This document shows, in pieces, positions 40,430 through 52,559 of a stretch of 64,000 nucleotides of DNA. Each line of letters begins with the position of its first letter. Position 1 is the stretch's first letter. The notes under the pieces are model-generated. The model searched no databases. It was not told where the DNA came from and saw only the letters and a program-made list of their open reading frames with translations. The translations under genes were made by a program, and so were the position numbers. This stretch comes from Cristatella mucedo. Lineage: Eukaryota; Bryozoa; Phylactolaemata; Cristatellidae. The stretch spans positions 1 to 64,000 of the forward strand of contig WPIO01000262.1 in NCBI GenBank assembly GCA_009760855.2. The letters run 5' to 3'.

Positions 40430-42370
40430 AATACACTTAATTAAGAGCGTTCAGAGAACTCAATCCCTTCCTAAGCCCTTTACATTTGCTGCAAAGGAAA
40501 ACGCGATTGAATCGTGAATAATATGATAAACAACATGAATAACATGGTTAATGGTGACATGCACAAGGTCGGCATGCAAATGTGGTTAGTGGCAGCATGC
40601 ACAGTGTCAGCACGCATAAGCACATCAAGAAATAATCACAGGGACCCACTAAATGCTGTCCTAAATAGGTGTGCTTTTAAGTTCTTTTGTTCTTTTCAAA
40701 TGTGGTCAAGTCAGGGGATGTTCTGGCGCAAGTCGGAAGGGAGTTCCAGGTTTTGGGAGCATACAAACTAAATGCACAGACTCTAAAGGATTTGTGGTTT
40801 GTACGAGTTATTGGTAGACTGTTGGATTCTGAAAATCGGGTGGTACGATGCTTGGCCTGATGGGGGAGTATGTCGGAGAGATAGGCTGGAGCCAAAGAAT
40901 GAAGTGACCTAAAAGTGAGCGACAGAACCTCGAATCGATCCGTTTCTTGATTGGTAGCCACTGCAGGTCGGCGAGAAGTGTTGTGATATGGCACCTGCGA
41001 AGCTTACGACAGACAAGCCTAGCTGCGGAATTTTGCACCAGCTGTAGTCGCCTGATTGCACATGCCGGTAGGTTAGCAAGCAGTGAGTTACAGAAGTCAA
41101 AACGGGATGTCACAAATGCATAGACTCACTCGGGCGTGGTATCCTTATCTAAACAAGCCCGAATTTAAGCAATGTTATGGAGCTGATAGTAGGCAGACCT
41201 AACTGTGGAGCTGATGTGGTCGTCTAACGAGAGGTCACTTTTGAACATGACACCTAGATTTCGAGCTGATTCAACAGGAGATATACTGGCAGAGCCAAAT
41301 TTGAGCAACAGCGTTTCCAATTTGTTAATCACACTGGGTTTGCCCATAACTAGTAAGCTAGTTTTATCATCGTTTAGTTTTAGAAAATTTGCTGCCATCC
41401 ATGTGTGGATGTCATCAATACATGCAGCAAGTGAGTTGAGAGAATTCGAGGTGCTCGAAGGCTGCGAGGGATCAAAGCAAAGGTACAACTGAGTGTCATC
41501 TGCATAGAAGTGAAAGCCTAGATTGTGCTTGGCAATCACATCAGCAAGAGGGAGAGTATAAACCGTGGAAGATCCTGACCTAGCAAGGAGCCCTACGGTA
41601 CCCCATATTTCAGAGGTACATCGGATGATCTTTGTACATTCACCTCAATACTGGAGTCTCCCACTGAGATAGGACCTGAACCATTGCAGAGCAGATGCCC
41701 AGGAGAGATGAGAGGCGTTCTAGAAGAACTTCCTAATCGACAGTATCAAAAGCTGCCGAAAGATCGAGCAAAACAAGCAGAGACACTCTACCCATGTCTG
41801 CATTCCTAAGTAGGTCGTTGTACACCCTAAGCAATGCTGACTCTGTGGATTGATTAGCTCTAAAGCTAGACTGGAACTTTCTAGAAAGGTTTGAGGTTTC
41901 AATATGAGGTCAGCTGGTTCGCCCCGACCAGTTCTTGTGTCTTTGATAGGAATGGGAGAAGGGAGACTGGGTGGTAGCTGCTCAAGTTCTCTTGGTCTAG
42001 TGCTGCTTCCTTGAGAAGTGGCCTGACTGCTGCTTTTTTTGAAGGGTGCTGGGACATGAACTGATGCTAACGACATAATAATGATGTTAGTTATGCATGG
42101 CAGCAGCAGATCAATGCAACGTAGGAGCAGGACAGTGGGTAAAGGGTCCAAAGGACTTGTTGTCTCCTTTGATTGGGATATGAACTTCAGGACGAGATCA
42201 TTAGTGACCTGCTTAAATGTAGACATTGAGGAGCAGCCAGGAATCAGGGGACAGCATTCTAGGGGGATGTTGTCATCGCAGGGATAGACTCCCTGATCTT
42301 GTCCATCTTCTGCACAAAGAATCTTGAGAACAGATCGGCTAGATCATCACAAGAATCATCGGGTAAGGAG
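40430..42370 (-). mobile_element. LINE A copy with reverse-transcriptase domain (about 1.9 kb, 5'-truncated, broken)
   Basis: This is one of the two longest retrotransposon pieces here. In order on the minus strand: the fingers region (42226-41720), the catalytic palm with FHFYADDTQLYLCFDPS (YADD at 41495-41506), the NLGVMFKSDLSLDDHISS block, the thumb-like AIRRLQLVQNSAARLV segment, the end of the ORF, the 3' untranslated region and the tail at 40430-40500. Several frameshifts and stops split the ORF. The arrangement is of the CR1/L2 type. Confidence 0.8.
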
Positions 42371-42429
42371 CTAATCTGGGAGTGGTTGAAGAGATGGTTA
42401 ATCAGTAACGTCAGCATTTTCGTATTGTG

Positions 42430-42995
42430 CATCAACAATATTCAACTATATTTGTATATAAGCTAGACTTGGCCATTGCTATGATCGTCTTCGTATGCCT
42501 GTCGAGGGACAGTCAGTCCCGATCTTTGATTTACAAAGCCCTCCCAGCACGTCGAACTCTCTCAACTCAAAATTGTGTGCATTATGACGACATTTGCACA
42601 TGGATGGCAGTATAATTTAATGTTGGTTTACCCAAATCACTAGTTATAGGGAAACTAGATATGATTAAAAAAATAGAAGACTTGACACTCAAGACCGGCT
42701 ATGCTGAAACATCACCTGTTAAATAAGAAATAAATCTAGGTGTCACGTTCCAATGTGACCTATCGTTAGTCAACCAGATCAGCTTCGAAGTCAAGTCTGC
42801 TTAGCTTCAGCTACTCAAAATTTCTAAAATTCCGGGCCTGTTGAGACACGGATACCACATATCAATCGGTCTATGCATTTGTGACATCTCGTCTACACAG
42901 CGGTAACTCACTGCTAGCTGATCTTCGGGCCTATGCAATCAGGCGCTTACAGCTAATGCAAGCCTCTGCAGCTAGGCTTGTCTGTCGTGGCGGGA
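42430..42995 (+). mobile_element. Degenerate LINE A reverse-transcriptase fragment
   Basis: Plus-strand frames recover the palm-to-thumb blocks (LGVTFQCDLSLVNQISFE, then AIRRLQLMQASAARLVCRG) with many stops. Confidence 0.6.
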
Positions 42996-42996
42996 A

Positions 42997-43165
42997 AAAG
43001 AAAGCTCGGTCTCGTCTGTCGTGGCGGAAAAGTTTAACAGCCTCATTTTCTACAGCCACAGAAAAGCTTTAAATGCTATCACCACGGCTTGCAGCTGCAA
43101 TGAAGAATCGCCTGCTGCAAGGTTCTAAACCAGGATCTCGGGACCAGGGTCGTGACAAGCTACAA
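42997..43165 (-). mobile_element. SINE 1, degenerate
   Basis: GCTATCACCACGGCTTGCAG and a damaged B box are readable on the minus strand. Confidence 0.45.
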
Positions 43166-43169
43166 CAAT

Positions 43170-43340
43170 CTTTTGCTGACCTGCATTCGGTCCTATTCCA
43201 GTGAAGAATCAACTACGAGTTTGTATTATCCACGTTTAGGTCTCCTCTTTTTGCTCCATCATACCTATAATATCTCCTCCTCTATATGCTAAGCATTGTA
43301 CCACTAGGTTGTTTTGAATACACTCGTTCACTCATATCTC
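43170..43340 (+). mobile_element. LINE A 3' fragment, very degenerate
   Basis: The GCTGACCTGCATTCGG and TAGGTCTCCTC stretches correspond to the end of the LINE A ORF. Confidence 0.4.
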
Positions 43341-43682
43341 GTAAGACCCAGAAAATCTTTTTTTGGAAAACCATAACTTTAGTGTCCGGAAAAAAGCTTG
43401 AAGGGTCCTAAAGGAGATTGACAAAACTTTGAAGTTTACTTGCTAGCTATGGGTAGCCCATGCAGATAAGTTCAATTGTTTTTTAAGGTAGTCTTCTCGT
43501 TGAAAGTCGATTCGGAATGCGACATCCTCATTATGTGGAGATGCTGCTCCAGCTGCACTAGCAGAACACATTTTTGAGAAGTCATCTTTATAATTCTAAT
43601 TACCTTTACCTGTGCTCATATTACCAAGTTGGATTTCATTAAAATTCATATTTGACAAGTTTCAGGCTATCCTAGTGCGAAC

Positions 43683-43862
43683 TTAGCCGTGATGGCACAC
43701 TAGGTAAGGCTTTCACGACCTCGATCCCAAGGTCGTGGGTTCGATTCCTGCAGTGGGCGATTCTTTACCGCCACTGCAAGCAGTGGTGATAGCCGTAAAG
43801 GCTCTTCTGTCGCTATACAAAAAGAGGCTGTTTAATCAGCTAGGATTTATTTAGTTATTTTT
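43683..43862 (+). mobile_element. SINE 1, nearly complete
   Basis: The head has an A-box-like region (TGGCACACTAGG) and B box GGTTCGATTCC at 43738-43748. The body ends in TAATCAGCTAGGATTTATTT. It is on the plus strand, opposite to most other copies. Confidence 0.75.
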
Positions 43863-43948
43863 TAACTTCAGCTCTACGGATTTGTGATAGAAAAAATGAT
43901 TTTAATGAAATTTGTTGGAAGGCAAGGATTCTACTGTGTGGCATCTGC

Positions 43949-44110
43949 ATGATAACGACAGCCTCGATTGAGCGACGGCTTCTCAATTGTACCAGAAAGC
44001 TGCACCTGGTCGAGCAGATGGAGAGCCTGAGAGTGCCATCTAGCTCATGTCAAGAGGAATATGCGAAAGGCATCGCCAAGGAAATGCGAAACAGGAGTTT
44101 GAGAGAAGGT
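43949..44110 (+). CDS. Weak candidate for the amino-terminal half of CARD 3
   Basis: After an ACGACAG acceptor-like site near 43962 (phase 1), the frame reads LLNCTRKLHLVEQM and EEYAKGIAKEMRNRSLREG, which keep the spacing of hydrophobic residues of the CARD half exons. No phase-0 donor is seen at the expected place and similarity is low. I list it because a carboxy-terminal CARD half follows at 44684 and needs a partner. Confidence 0.25.
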
Positions 44111-44683
44111 CATTGCCATCGACTGCACTTGCACTTTGCTCTCAAAAGAAAAGGCAAGTTTTCAGCCTGGCCTCACCTCTGCCTTTCCCGTGCAGCCGGC
44201 CTCTGTTGCTCCTATTGAATGCCCAAACTAACAATCGGTGATTTAGAGCTGATCAGCCTGCACCCACTGGCCGTCTTTTACTAGCACTTACAATGGAGGG
44301 TAGTGGTAAAAGGTCCGAGACGAGATTTGAAGGCCACATTGGAACGGACATCCGACCTGATACGAGTAGAGAAGGAAGCAGCCGGGTAAGTCCGAGTACG
44401 ACGTCTGGGGAGCCTTTTTGAGGATTGAAGTCTTCATTGCCTTGTCTGGCAGCTCTTCCCTTTGAAGGACATTGAGGCTTTGCAGTTTTTTATTTAAGTG
44501 CAGCCCCACAGGCGTGGAGGACGCTCGCTTTGATTTTATATTTATGCATACATTGTGTTGGACGAAATGTGGCTTGATGGTACCGTAGCTCTGAATGGCT
44601 TTGAAGGAATTCATCGAAGGATAAACCGTTCAGCTTTCTCGAAGTTTGTCAAATTGGCCTTGCTGCATTAAATTTAATTGTAG

Positions 44684-44863
44684 GAGAATGGGAAACAAGA
44701 GAATGGGCAGAGGCAAGAAGCAGAAAAAGCTTCCGTGAACATCTGTGCTCGACGTGGCGACAAAGCGATCCGAGTTTTCTTGGACATTCTCGATTCTGAA
44801 GTGGTGTTTCAGTCAGAGCTGGCCGACTACGTTCACAACTTAGCCGTACCTAAAGTTTCATAG
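44684..44863 (+). CDS. Multi-CARD host gene: carboxy-terminal half of CARD 3 (terminal exon)
   Basis: Acceptor AATTTAATTGTAG, phase-0 start as in the other two carboxy-terminal half exons. After a Gln/Glu-rich lead it encodes ICARRGDKAIRVFLDIL and VVFQSELADYVHNLAV, the CARD helix 4-6 pattern (RGD-A---FLD-L). It stops at TAG 44861-44863. Similarity is lower than for CARD 1 and 2. It is either the last exon of the same gene or of a neighbouring paralogue, given that the CARD 2 exon also ends in a stop. Confidence 0.5.
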   Translation, partial: ENGKQENGQRQEAEKASVNICARRGDKAIRVFLDILDSEVVFQSELADYVHNLAVPKVS

Positions 44864-45090
44864 CAGCCCACTTTATGCATGTCACTCATGTACATAAATC
44901 ATTGTCGTCTTGACCTCCCCGAAATAGAAGATCTACGAAACGACAGATTTGGGCTAACCTTAAAGCACAGCTACTGTTGTGATGGCTGTGTTTAACGACG
45001 ATAAGTTCAAGCACTTTTTGTAAGTAGGGAGCAAACATTTTCTATAAAAAAAAAACGTTGCAGCCAGGAGGAAATAGCCAACCCCGAAAC
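44864..45090. other. Presumed 3' flank of the CARD 3 exon
   Basis: No further coding sequence. An A-rich run follows near 45045. Confidence 0.3.
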
Positions 45091-45094
45091 GATA

Positions 45095-45127
45095 CCTATA
45101 CATACATATATAGATATATGTATACAT

Positions 45128-45159
<32 letters not shown>

Positions 45160-45180
45160 GAGTGTGTGTGAGTGCGTGCA
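45095..45180. repeat. TA/TATG microsatellite
   Basis: Alternating TA and CATATA units run into a short TG repeat. Confidence 0.85.
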
Positions 45181-45417
45181 TATAGATAACCGAAGCTGGC
45201 ATTATTGACAGGTAATGACAGTACAATTTTTCATATCAAACTGGTTAGGTTATAAGAATGCTAGAAATGGCTAGAGGTAACTATACAGTGATTGGGATTG
45301 TGTGCAGTTCATGAATTATAAGCAGATAAAGCCCGATATGTCATGATTTGTGGCCTAGACCTCATCCTCGAATGAGTCAGCTTTAAGCTGCGGATAAAGC
45401 TGTGCAGCTTAAGCTCT

Positions 45418-45424
45418 CCCTCTC

Positions 45425-45498
<74 letters not shown>
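45418..45498. repeat. CT microsatellite (about 80 bp)
   Basis: A long CT tract with a few CTGT units at the start. It creates false open frames of Ser-Leu and Arg-Glu repeats on the two strands. Confidence 0.95.
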
Positions 45499-45501
<3 letters not shown>

Positions 45502-46050
45502 CGGCGAGATATTTTACATCCTCTGTGCAACAAAGTACATCAGTCAATCTCAATCTCTCTGTAATACAGCATACATCTACCTAACGTTGATGGTTTGAAA
45601 CTCAGATAAAATTTGAGTGAGTATTTTAGTAAGATCTCATTGTAATGTTCCCACTAGATGTGATATCATTGGGCTGACTCAAGCTCATGCAAATATGCTA
45701 CAAAGGCAGGCCACTAATGCAGTCCATCCTAAATCCGCAGGTCTGCTGAGCGAAGCACTAATTTATACATTTAGCTTGTATGGGTACCTTCAAAAAAACT
45801 AACCCATCTACTCTCGAAATTCGCTTCGAGCAATGATAAAAGCCCGGCTACGTAATTCCAATAGATAACACATTGTTCAAACGGAATTCTAGCTTTGATA
45901 ACATTTTTAAGGGTTCTGTGTCGAGTATGTGCACAAACATTGTGAAGAACAATGGTGCAATCCACTCTAATGCACCGCTAAGTCATGTTCAATTGCTTTT
46001 GCTAAGCTAAACGGGTTCAACGAATTACTGCAATTAACTCGAATTAGGCT
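45499..46050. other. Unassigned sequence
   Basis: No gene or family recognised. Confidence 0.3.
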
Positions 46051-48720
46051 AGCAGCGACCGGACATAAGCATTGCCGAGCTCACAATTTTTGCTGATATT
46101 GTAGTGCACGTTCGAATTTGTCTGTCCACAAAATTTCATGTTCGCTTCGCGAACGCTCACTAATACAAAGTGAGCTTAGACGCCGGACGCCAGTACGGCA
46201 ATCTATTCTAGTTCTCGTCAAATCCACCCCAAATCTACTGCGAACAGCTCCAAAAAGTCTGGAATATCAAACTACACTATACGCACAATGTACCCACAAT
46301 ATTTCGCTCGATCCCAATCACGAGTTCTCACGAAGTCCACTGGAATAAGATTGCAGTGGCCCAGGCCAAAACCGCAATCCACTGCATTCCAGCATAAAAC
46401 GAAAGAAATCCTGATAGAAAAGCTCCTTTTTTATAGCATCTGACAGCAAACTCTGCGACAATTACATTGAAAAAATTTCACTTGCATTGGCACAGTCGTC
46501 CTCGTGCAATGTGATGCAATCTACTGCAATAGCCCGGGCCAATAGCACATTCCACTTCAATCCACCACATGAAAAATCCAAATACATTTCGCCGAGCTCC
46601 TGTTTTTATTGCATATTGTGCTGTGTGCACAACCACGTGAAAAAAATGTGCAACCTCACACTGTGGCAATGGGCGGCAATCGCCTGAAATGACCTGGAAA
46701 ACTACAACAATCCACAATTCCACTGCAAATCATCCTCAAAATCGCCATCGCGAAGCTCTAATTGACATTGCGTATAGGACCAGACTCAGTTCAAAGTGCA
46801 TCCACAAAATTTCGCTCCATTGTTCACACGCATTCGCATTCTCATGCAATGAATTGCAATCGACTGCAACGACACGGTCCCATACCGATATCCACCTCAA
46901 TCCGCTGCAATATCCTACACAGTGGCCAAAAGTCTTACACTAGAAGCTCTAATTATGATTGCACGCTGCTCTAATCTTCGGTTATTTGTGTACTTGCATA
47001 ACTTCACTGTAATTGCCTCGGCCCTTCTGCAGCAATGTACTGCAAACCCGCCGAAAAACGAACAGAATACGTACACTTTAAGCCCTAATAGTGATTGCAC
47101 ATTGCTCTAATTTCTGGTTACTGTGTAATCACACAATTTCACTACAATCGCGTCGATCATTCGGCAGCAATGCACTGCAATTGACAGCAATGGCCCGGAC
47201 CCATACTGCAATCTACACCAATCTGATGCAAAATACTCTGAATTCGGTTTCGCGATGCTTCAATATTTAATGCATGCTGCAAAAACATACTGGTTAAAGT
47301 CAACCACATCATTTTAAGCAATTTCGCTCGTACAATCTCGGGCAATGCATGGTAATCTACGGGTCGGCTCGAAGCAGCAATCCCCCACAATCCGTGGCAA
47401 GTCAACACTAAATTGGCTGCACGAAGTGCCGATTGTCATCGCATTTCACATTTCTTTGTGCTAAAAGTGATATCGTAGGACTTTCAAGCTATTGTGCACG
47501 TTAATTGTCAACAATGCACGGCAATTGGCGTAAAGGGCAGGGACCAATACCAAAATCCGTGGCAAATCGACGAGAAATCGGCTGCAGCAAGCTCCAATTC
47601 TCATTCCACGTAACATCTCACTGCATGCACACATACGTTCAACCAGCTCTGACCGTTCAATCTTGGGCAATGCATGGCAACGGACCGCAATGGGCCGGGA
47701 AAATATGGCAGTCCATTATGGTCCATTGAAAATCACTGGAAAGTGACTGGGCCGAGATCAAATATATCTTACCTGTCGCAGCCCACTGTGTTGAAAGTGC
47801 AATCAAATCTTGTCAACCAATCGCACATGTACAATCGCGAGCAATGAATGAAAATCAACAGCAGTGTCCCGACCCAAACCCGAATTCCCGACAAATTGAA
47901 GAGAAACTGGCAGCTCGGGAAGCCTCAATTGTCATTACATATAAAATTCCGTTGCCTCCAAAAAAAAAAGCGGAACTTTGAAGATGCTTTAAATGTTAAC
48001 TGTCAGCAATGCACGGCAATCAACAGCAATGGTAGGGGCCGACAGCGAAATCCGTGGAAAATTAACAAGATTGGCTGCAATAAACTGCGACTCTCATTCT
48101 ACATAACATTTACCTGTGGGCGTACATAATTTTCCCCTATGGTACGCGTTCAATCGATGGCAACCCAGGGCTATGGCATGGGGAAATGCACCGATCCATA
48201 ACGGACAGTTACAAATGAACTGGGAAATGCACCGACAGTTGCTGGGAGAAGCTCCCAAATTTCTTGCTTATTGCACTACCCTGCATTAAAATTGCTGCCA
48301 CATCTTTTTATACAATCGGCAAGGCACAATCGATGGCAAAGCACGGCAGTCGACGGCAATGGCCCGGTCTGTGCAGCAATCTGGTTCGAATTTACTGGAA
48401 ATTGGCTGTTTGACTTTGTAGTTATCCTACCACATAACTCTCACTGTGGGAGCACATGGTCCTTTTTTGTGTTCAACCTTGGCAATCAATGGCAATCGAG
48501 GGTAATTGCCCGAGGCAATACAGCAATCTATGGGTTGTCTGTTACAATTACAAACAAAGCTGGTGGAAGATCACATTTTTCTTGCGAAACAGTGTGCTGT
48601 ATTAGAAGTGCAACCGCGTCCTATCAAATAATCTTAAACGTACATGCGAGATCAATGGGTGGCAATCAACGGCCTGGGAAAATACGGACAGTAGACCAGT
48701 TGTAGTGGCACTCGTGTAAA
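46050..48720 (+). repeat. Degenerate tandem array, about 165-bp period, roughly 15-16 units
   Basis: Each unit contains GCAATGCACTGCAAT-like, CAATGGCCCGG-like and AATCCACTGCAA-like elements and a CTCCAATT-like element. Recognisable GGCCCGG-type marks lie near 46354, 46528, 46687, 46871, 47191, 47534, 47690, 47858, 48032, 48358, 48510 and 48670, so spacing is mostly 150-180 bp. Units differ strongly from one another, so the array is old. Many short open frames inside it are by-products of the repeat. Confidence 0.7.
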
Positions 48721-50336
48721 ATGCAAGCATTGAAATCCGGCCTTTCCAAATATTGGTCAAGACTTGCAAAGAGCTGGCTTTAGTAATCAACCTAGTTACA
48801 TATATCACAAAGATTTTTCATTTCATCAGAGCTGCCGTTATATCTTGAACACATTCCAGATATATATTGAAACCACGAAATCATTCTTTTAGATGGCTCG
48901 TTCATCGAGAGCACTTATTATTTCCTTCGGTTTTATTTTTCTGTGAATGAACAAAAGCTAATTAGGTCAGTTTGCCCGATAAGATTGCTTAGAAAGGATG
49001 CTTTGTTGTAAAATGCCTACTATGTCCTCAAAAGTTAATTATTGATTTAATTTAATGTCCAGTTTCTCCTTTAGGAGCCCGTCCGACTACCGTAATTAAT
49101 GCATTAATAAAGAAAGATAGTAATAAAACAGCAATACAAGTATATTTGTATAGCGCTTGATAAGAAAAAAATCTCGGTGTAGACTTTTGAAAAAGGTCAA
49201 CTGAACTATTTCAAGAGGTTAATGAAGCCGTGCCTACTAATTATACCCAGCATAAGCTCGGAGACGAAACAAGTATATAATTAATTTTGTATGATCCCTG
49301 AGATACTTCAGCCTCTATGCAGGTGATGTAAAGCACATGGGCAAAGATTAGGATGAGTCACGCCGACTGAGCTATGTTTGAGAGGGAACATTTTAAATGA
49401 CAACGAGATTTTGCAAAACTAGTATTCCGGTTGTGATCACTAATCAACCAAGCGACTCCAGGTGATGCTAGGGCTAGAAGACTGGTTGACTCGTGACTTC
49501 CGCTTCACGGAAGTGCATTTAACAAAACTGCGGATTTTTTTTAAGATCGACCAGTATTATCAGGAAAGCAGGTATGCAACTGCAGTTTGAACTCTTCATT
49601 GTGGACACTGTTGCTTCTGTTTTACTGAAATCATGTCGTGCATTAGAGCCTCCAGCTAATGGCCTTAAACGAACCACGTATACCAGTGCTCGTTTGCACT
49701 TGTAAACTGCTGGCAAAAACGCCATTTGCCAAAATGGCTTTACCGAGTGGTAGTTTTGGTTGTGTTTTAGAGACAATACTGTTTTGTTGCTTTTCACAAT
49801 ATTTGAGCTGCGATTGTGCAGGTGCATTCTCGGGCAATGACATGCAACGGCATAGTCCGGCTCTTTAGATCTGCAATCTGTTCGCTTGTTTTTTTTCAAA
49901 TTCAAGCTCTAATAAACTATTTTTCGCCTAAAGTTACAGCTAAATACTGACCCGGTTTAGTGATCACATTTCCGTCCGCTCTATGTAAGCCCTAGCAACG
50001 TATGCGTCGTCGTCCTTTTTTGTACATAGGTAATGAACTGCCATTTAGCAACAAATAATCGAAACCATATTTAGCAGGCAGAGACCAAACCATTTCAAGC
50101 ATTGCCGGACATCGCCATATGCGTTTCGCTGGTGTTGGCTCAAAATGTCACCTTAGCTTAGGTGCTGGTATAAAATAAAAACTTCGGTGGCGGGCTGCAC
50201 TTATATTGGCTAGTATTAGTGCATTCTGTATCCACACTGACTTCATTCCCCCTGACGCGTTTGAGATTGTCCTAAGGAACGTGAAATAAGCTAAGAAGTC
50301 AAGTTCACGGTGTGCTGAGAAAATAAGCAATGTAAT
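48721..50336. other. Unassigned sequence
   Basis: No gene recognised; overlapping short frames around 49520-49900 on both strands show no family motif. A LINE-tail-like TTGTATAGCGCTTGATAA occurs near 49150. Confidence 0.3.
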
Positions 50337-50760
50337 GTAATGTAATGTATCTCCGTCTGTATCTCCACAAAGTCATAAAGACCACGTGGGTGCTATGCAG
50401 GAGTTTTTGTATAGCACACTCACAGCCTAAGCGGCTTTCGGTACACATTCGGTAGCCAACAGACTTCATCTCACGATACGACGAGAAAGTGGGAAGCATA
50501 GCAGAGTCAGGAGAGCAGTTGAGGTAGTGAGTTGGAGAGTAGATGTCGTTGCGTAAGAATTGTGGAAGCGAGTTCCACAGTCTATGACCTGCAGAGCTAA
50601 AGCTTCTGTCGCCAACTGTCTTTAAGCGGAGGAATGGGACAGCTAATTTATTGTCCACACAGGACCTGAGGGCGCGAACAGGCTGAAACTGATGCAGCAG
50701 TTCAGCTAGGTACGAAGGAGCCAAGCCGTGGTGGCCGTGTGGGTCAGCATAAGAACTTCG
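50337..50760 (-). mobile_element. LINE B 3' end with ORF2 carboxy terminus
   Basis: The minus-strand frame includes FLRLKTVGDRSFSSAGHRLW. The tail TAATG repeats lie at 50331-50345. A few internal bases are deleted relative to 39847-40288. Confidence 0.72.
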
Positions 50761-50999
50761 CACGTGACCCTTGGATATTTCGAACCGGATAGATGGTGCT
50801 GCTTGACCATTAATTGACTGCTGCGTGCAGCAAAAGTGGATCTCAGGAGTTTTTCTGACCACGGGATGCGATCGGCAAAGCGTGGCTAAAGCGTACTCGT
50901 GGTGCCTGAGCACTTTAGCCATACTTTCAAATGCCGGAAGGCGAGGTACACTACACCCTAGTAGCTGGCTGCCTCCTGGTACATGTCACGACGCTACTT

Positions 51000-51420
51000 A
51001 GATGTGAAGATATACAACTTGAGTTTCCGTTTTGCTGGCGATGGACACAAAGCCAGTGATTAGTCTGCCTGCCCTCGCCCGGCTCCTCCAACTCAGTCGG
51101 CTTTTCGGCCACCGCCGAAAATAACTAATGCTGGCACGTCGTGCCAAGTCAAAGGCAGCTGGACTAGCCCCATTGGGCATGTGCCCACGGCGGCTGAGTG
51201 ATGAAGAACGAAGCCCACAGTTGCAATGACGACGGCTGTATTGTATCGTACGAAGGCAAGACAAGCGAGCATTCGTACAGATGTAGTAGCCGTCGCGTAA
51301 GCAGCTCCGGAGCGAAGAGGAGCAGGAAGGAAAAAGAGAAAGGGGATAGCTTCCACACAGGGCCGGTGGTGGACAAGCAGAAAGTTGGTAACTGCAAGAC
51401 TATCGGGTCGCTCAACCAAA
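51000..51420. repeat. Dispersed repeat, copy 1 of a family also at about 62280-62560
   Basis: Shared blocks include GTGCCCACGGCGGCTG, GACGACGGCTGTATTGTATC and GTAGTAGCCGTCG, in the same order and orientation as at 62.3-62.5 kb. Type unknown. Confidence 0.55.
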
Positions 51421-52395
51421 GGTGATCCCTTGCAATTAAATCCGGCTTAGCTGAAACGGCCCGACTGCAGTGCCTAACGAACTGGTAGGCAACGCAATCG
51501 TTGGCCGGGCTGAGAGGTATGAGTGGCCAAGCTCACAACGCCCATCAAGTTGGTGTTGCCTAATTGGGACATCTAAGCCAGTTTCTAAGTAGATCCTTAA
51601 TTGTAGATGGATTGAATAGGCCCATGGAATGGTCCGAAGCCTAAACATTTCCACATATAAAGATATATTACTGTTGAAATACTTCAACCACTGGTGCTGG
51701 GTGGCAGGCTTTACTGAGCTAAGCTACAAAATAGGATAGGCAGTAGAGACGATTGAGTTGATAAGTATAGGCGTGTCTAAAAGATAAATAGCTTTGTACA
51801 TCGGATATCTACTGACAAGTCTTCGAACATACACCATGTCTCATGAGTTTTATGTCTAGGGTGCAGTAGCATGCTTCTGGCTGCACCCTCGCAAATCCTG
51901 GCCATTGGTGTCATGCAGTAGAGCTCATTAATCGCCGAGGCCAGCTCGACAGGTGCAAGGTAATCTAAAAGCACTCTGGCCACGCCGGGCGGGCCTGAGC
52001 TGCTATTAGTGAGGTTCCAGACGCTCGAATTCCGTGTGCATTAGGTTCCAGACGCTCGGCTGAAATTTGAATAGTAAGCTTGAGATTCGTTCCTCTAAGG
52101 TCATGCGAGTAGTAATTGCATGATAATGAAATCTACCCAGGGTGTAGTGGCTCAGCGGCTTCAAGAAACAAATAATTTAGCCATTTCCTTATTATACCCT
52201 GTTATGATTGCCATTTGTGGACTGGCGCTTGCTAGGACGTCATCACGTGAGTGTGCACACAGCACGTTGCACTTTGATTTGCATTACAAACTGGAGCTTG
52301 ACACAATCTGTTTCTAGTCGTTCTGCTGTGGATGCCGATGGTTGGAGGATTACATGATTAGCCTGCGATACTGCAGTCGATTGTAGTGCATTGTA
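51421..52395. other. Unassigned sequence
   Basis: Short overlapping frames only; no family recognised. Confidence 0.3.
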
Positions 52396-52397
52396 CT

Positions 52398-52550
52398 AGC
52401 CGAGCTGGCTTAGCCTAGCGGTTAAGGTGCTCGCCCCGACCAAGGTCTAATTGAGGTCGGGGGCTCGAGCCCCGAGGCATATGTGAAGCGCCTGAATAGA
52501 GATTAAGTTCTCTTGGGGCGCTATGTAAATGAGTTATTTTATATTTATTT
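52398..52550 (+). mobile_element. SINE 2, tRNA-derived head with LINE A-like 3' end
   Basis: A perfect A box TAGCCTAGCGG lies at 52411-52421, and a B-box-like GGCTCGAGCCC at 52462-52472. The 3' part (GAAGCGCCTGAATAGAGATT, then TCTCTTGGGGCGCTATGT) matches the LINE A tail, and it ends in a TTATTT stretch. Other copies are at 38965-39100, 61805-61975 and 62110-62252. Confidence 0.75.
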
Positions 52551-52559
52551 ACTAGAACA

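Noticed and set aside
43738-43748. tRNA gene suggested by a perfect B box
   Set aside because: The surrounding sequence is a SINE 1 copy with a degenerate anticodon arm, no acceptor stem and a long body; the same holds for the SINE 2 copies.
45309-45584. Open frames made of Arg-Glu or Ser-Leu repeats
   Set aside because: They are readings of the CT microsatellite on both strands.
46118-48705. Many open frames of 60-144 codons in the 46-48.7 kb region
   Set aside because: They are by-products of the degenerate tandem array and are not conserved between units.
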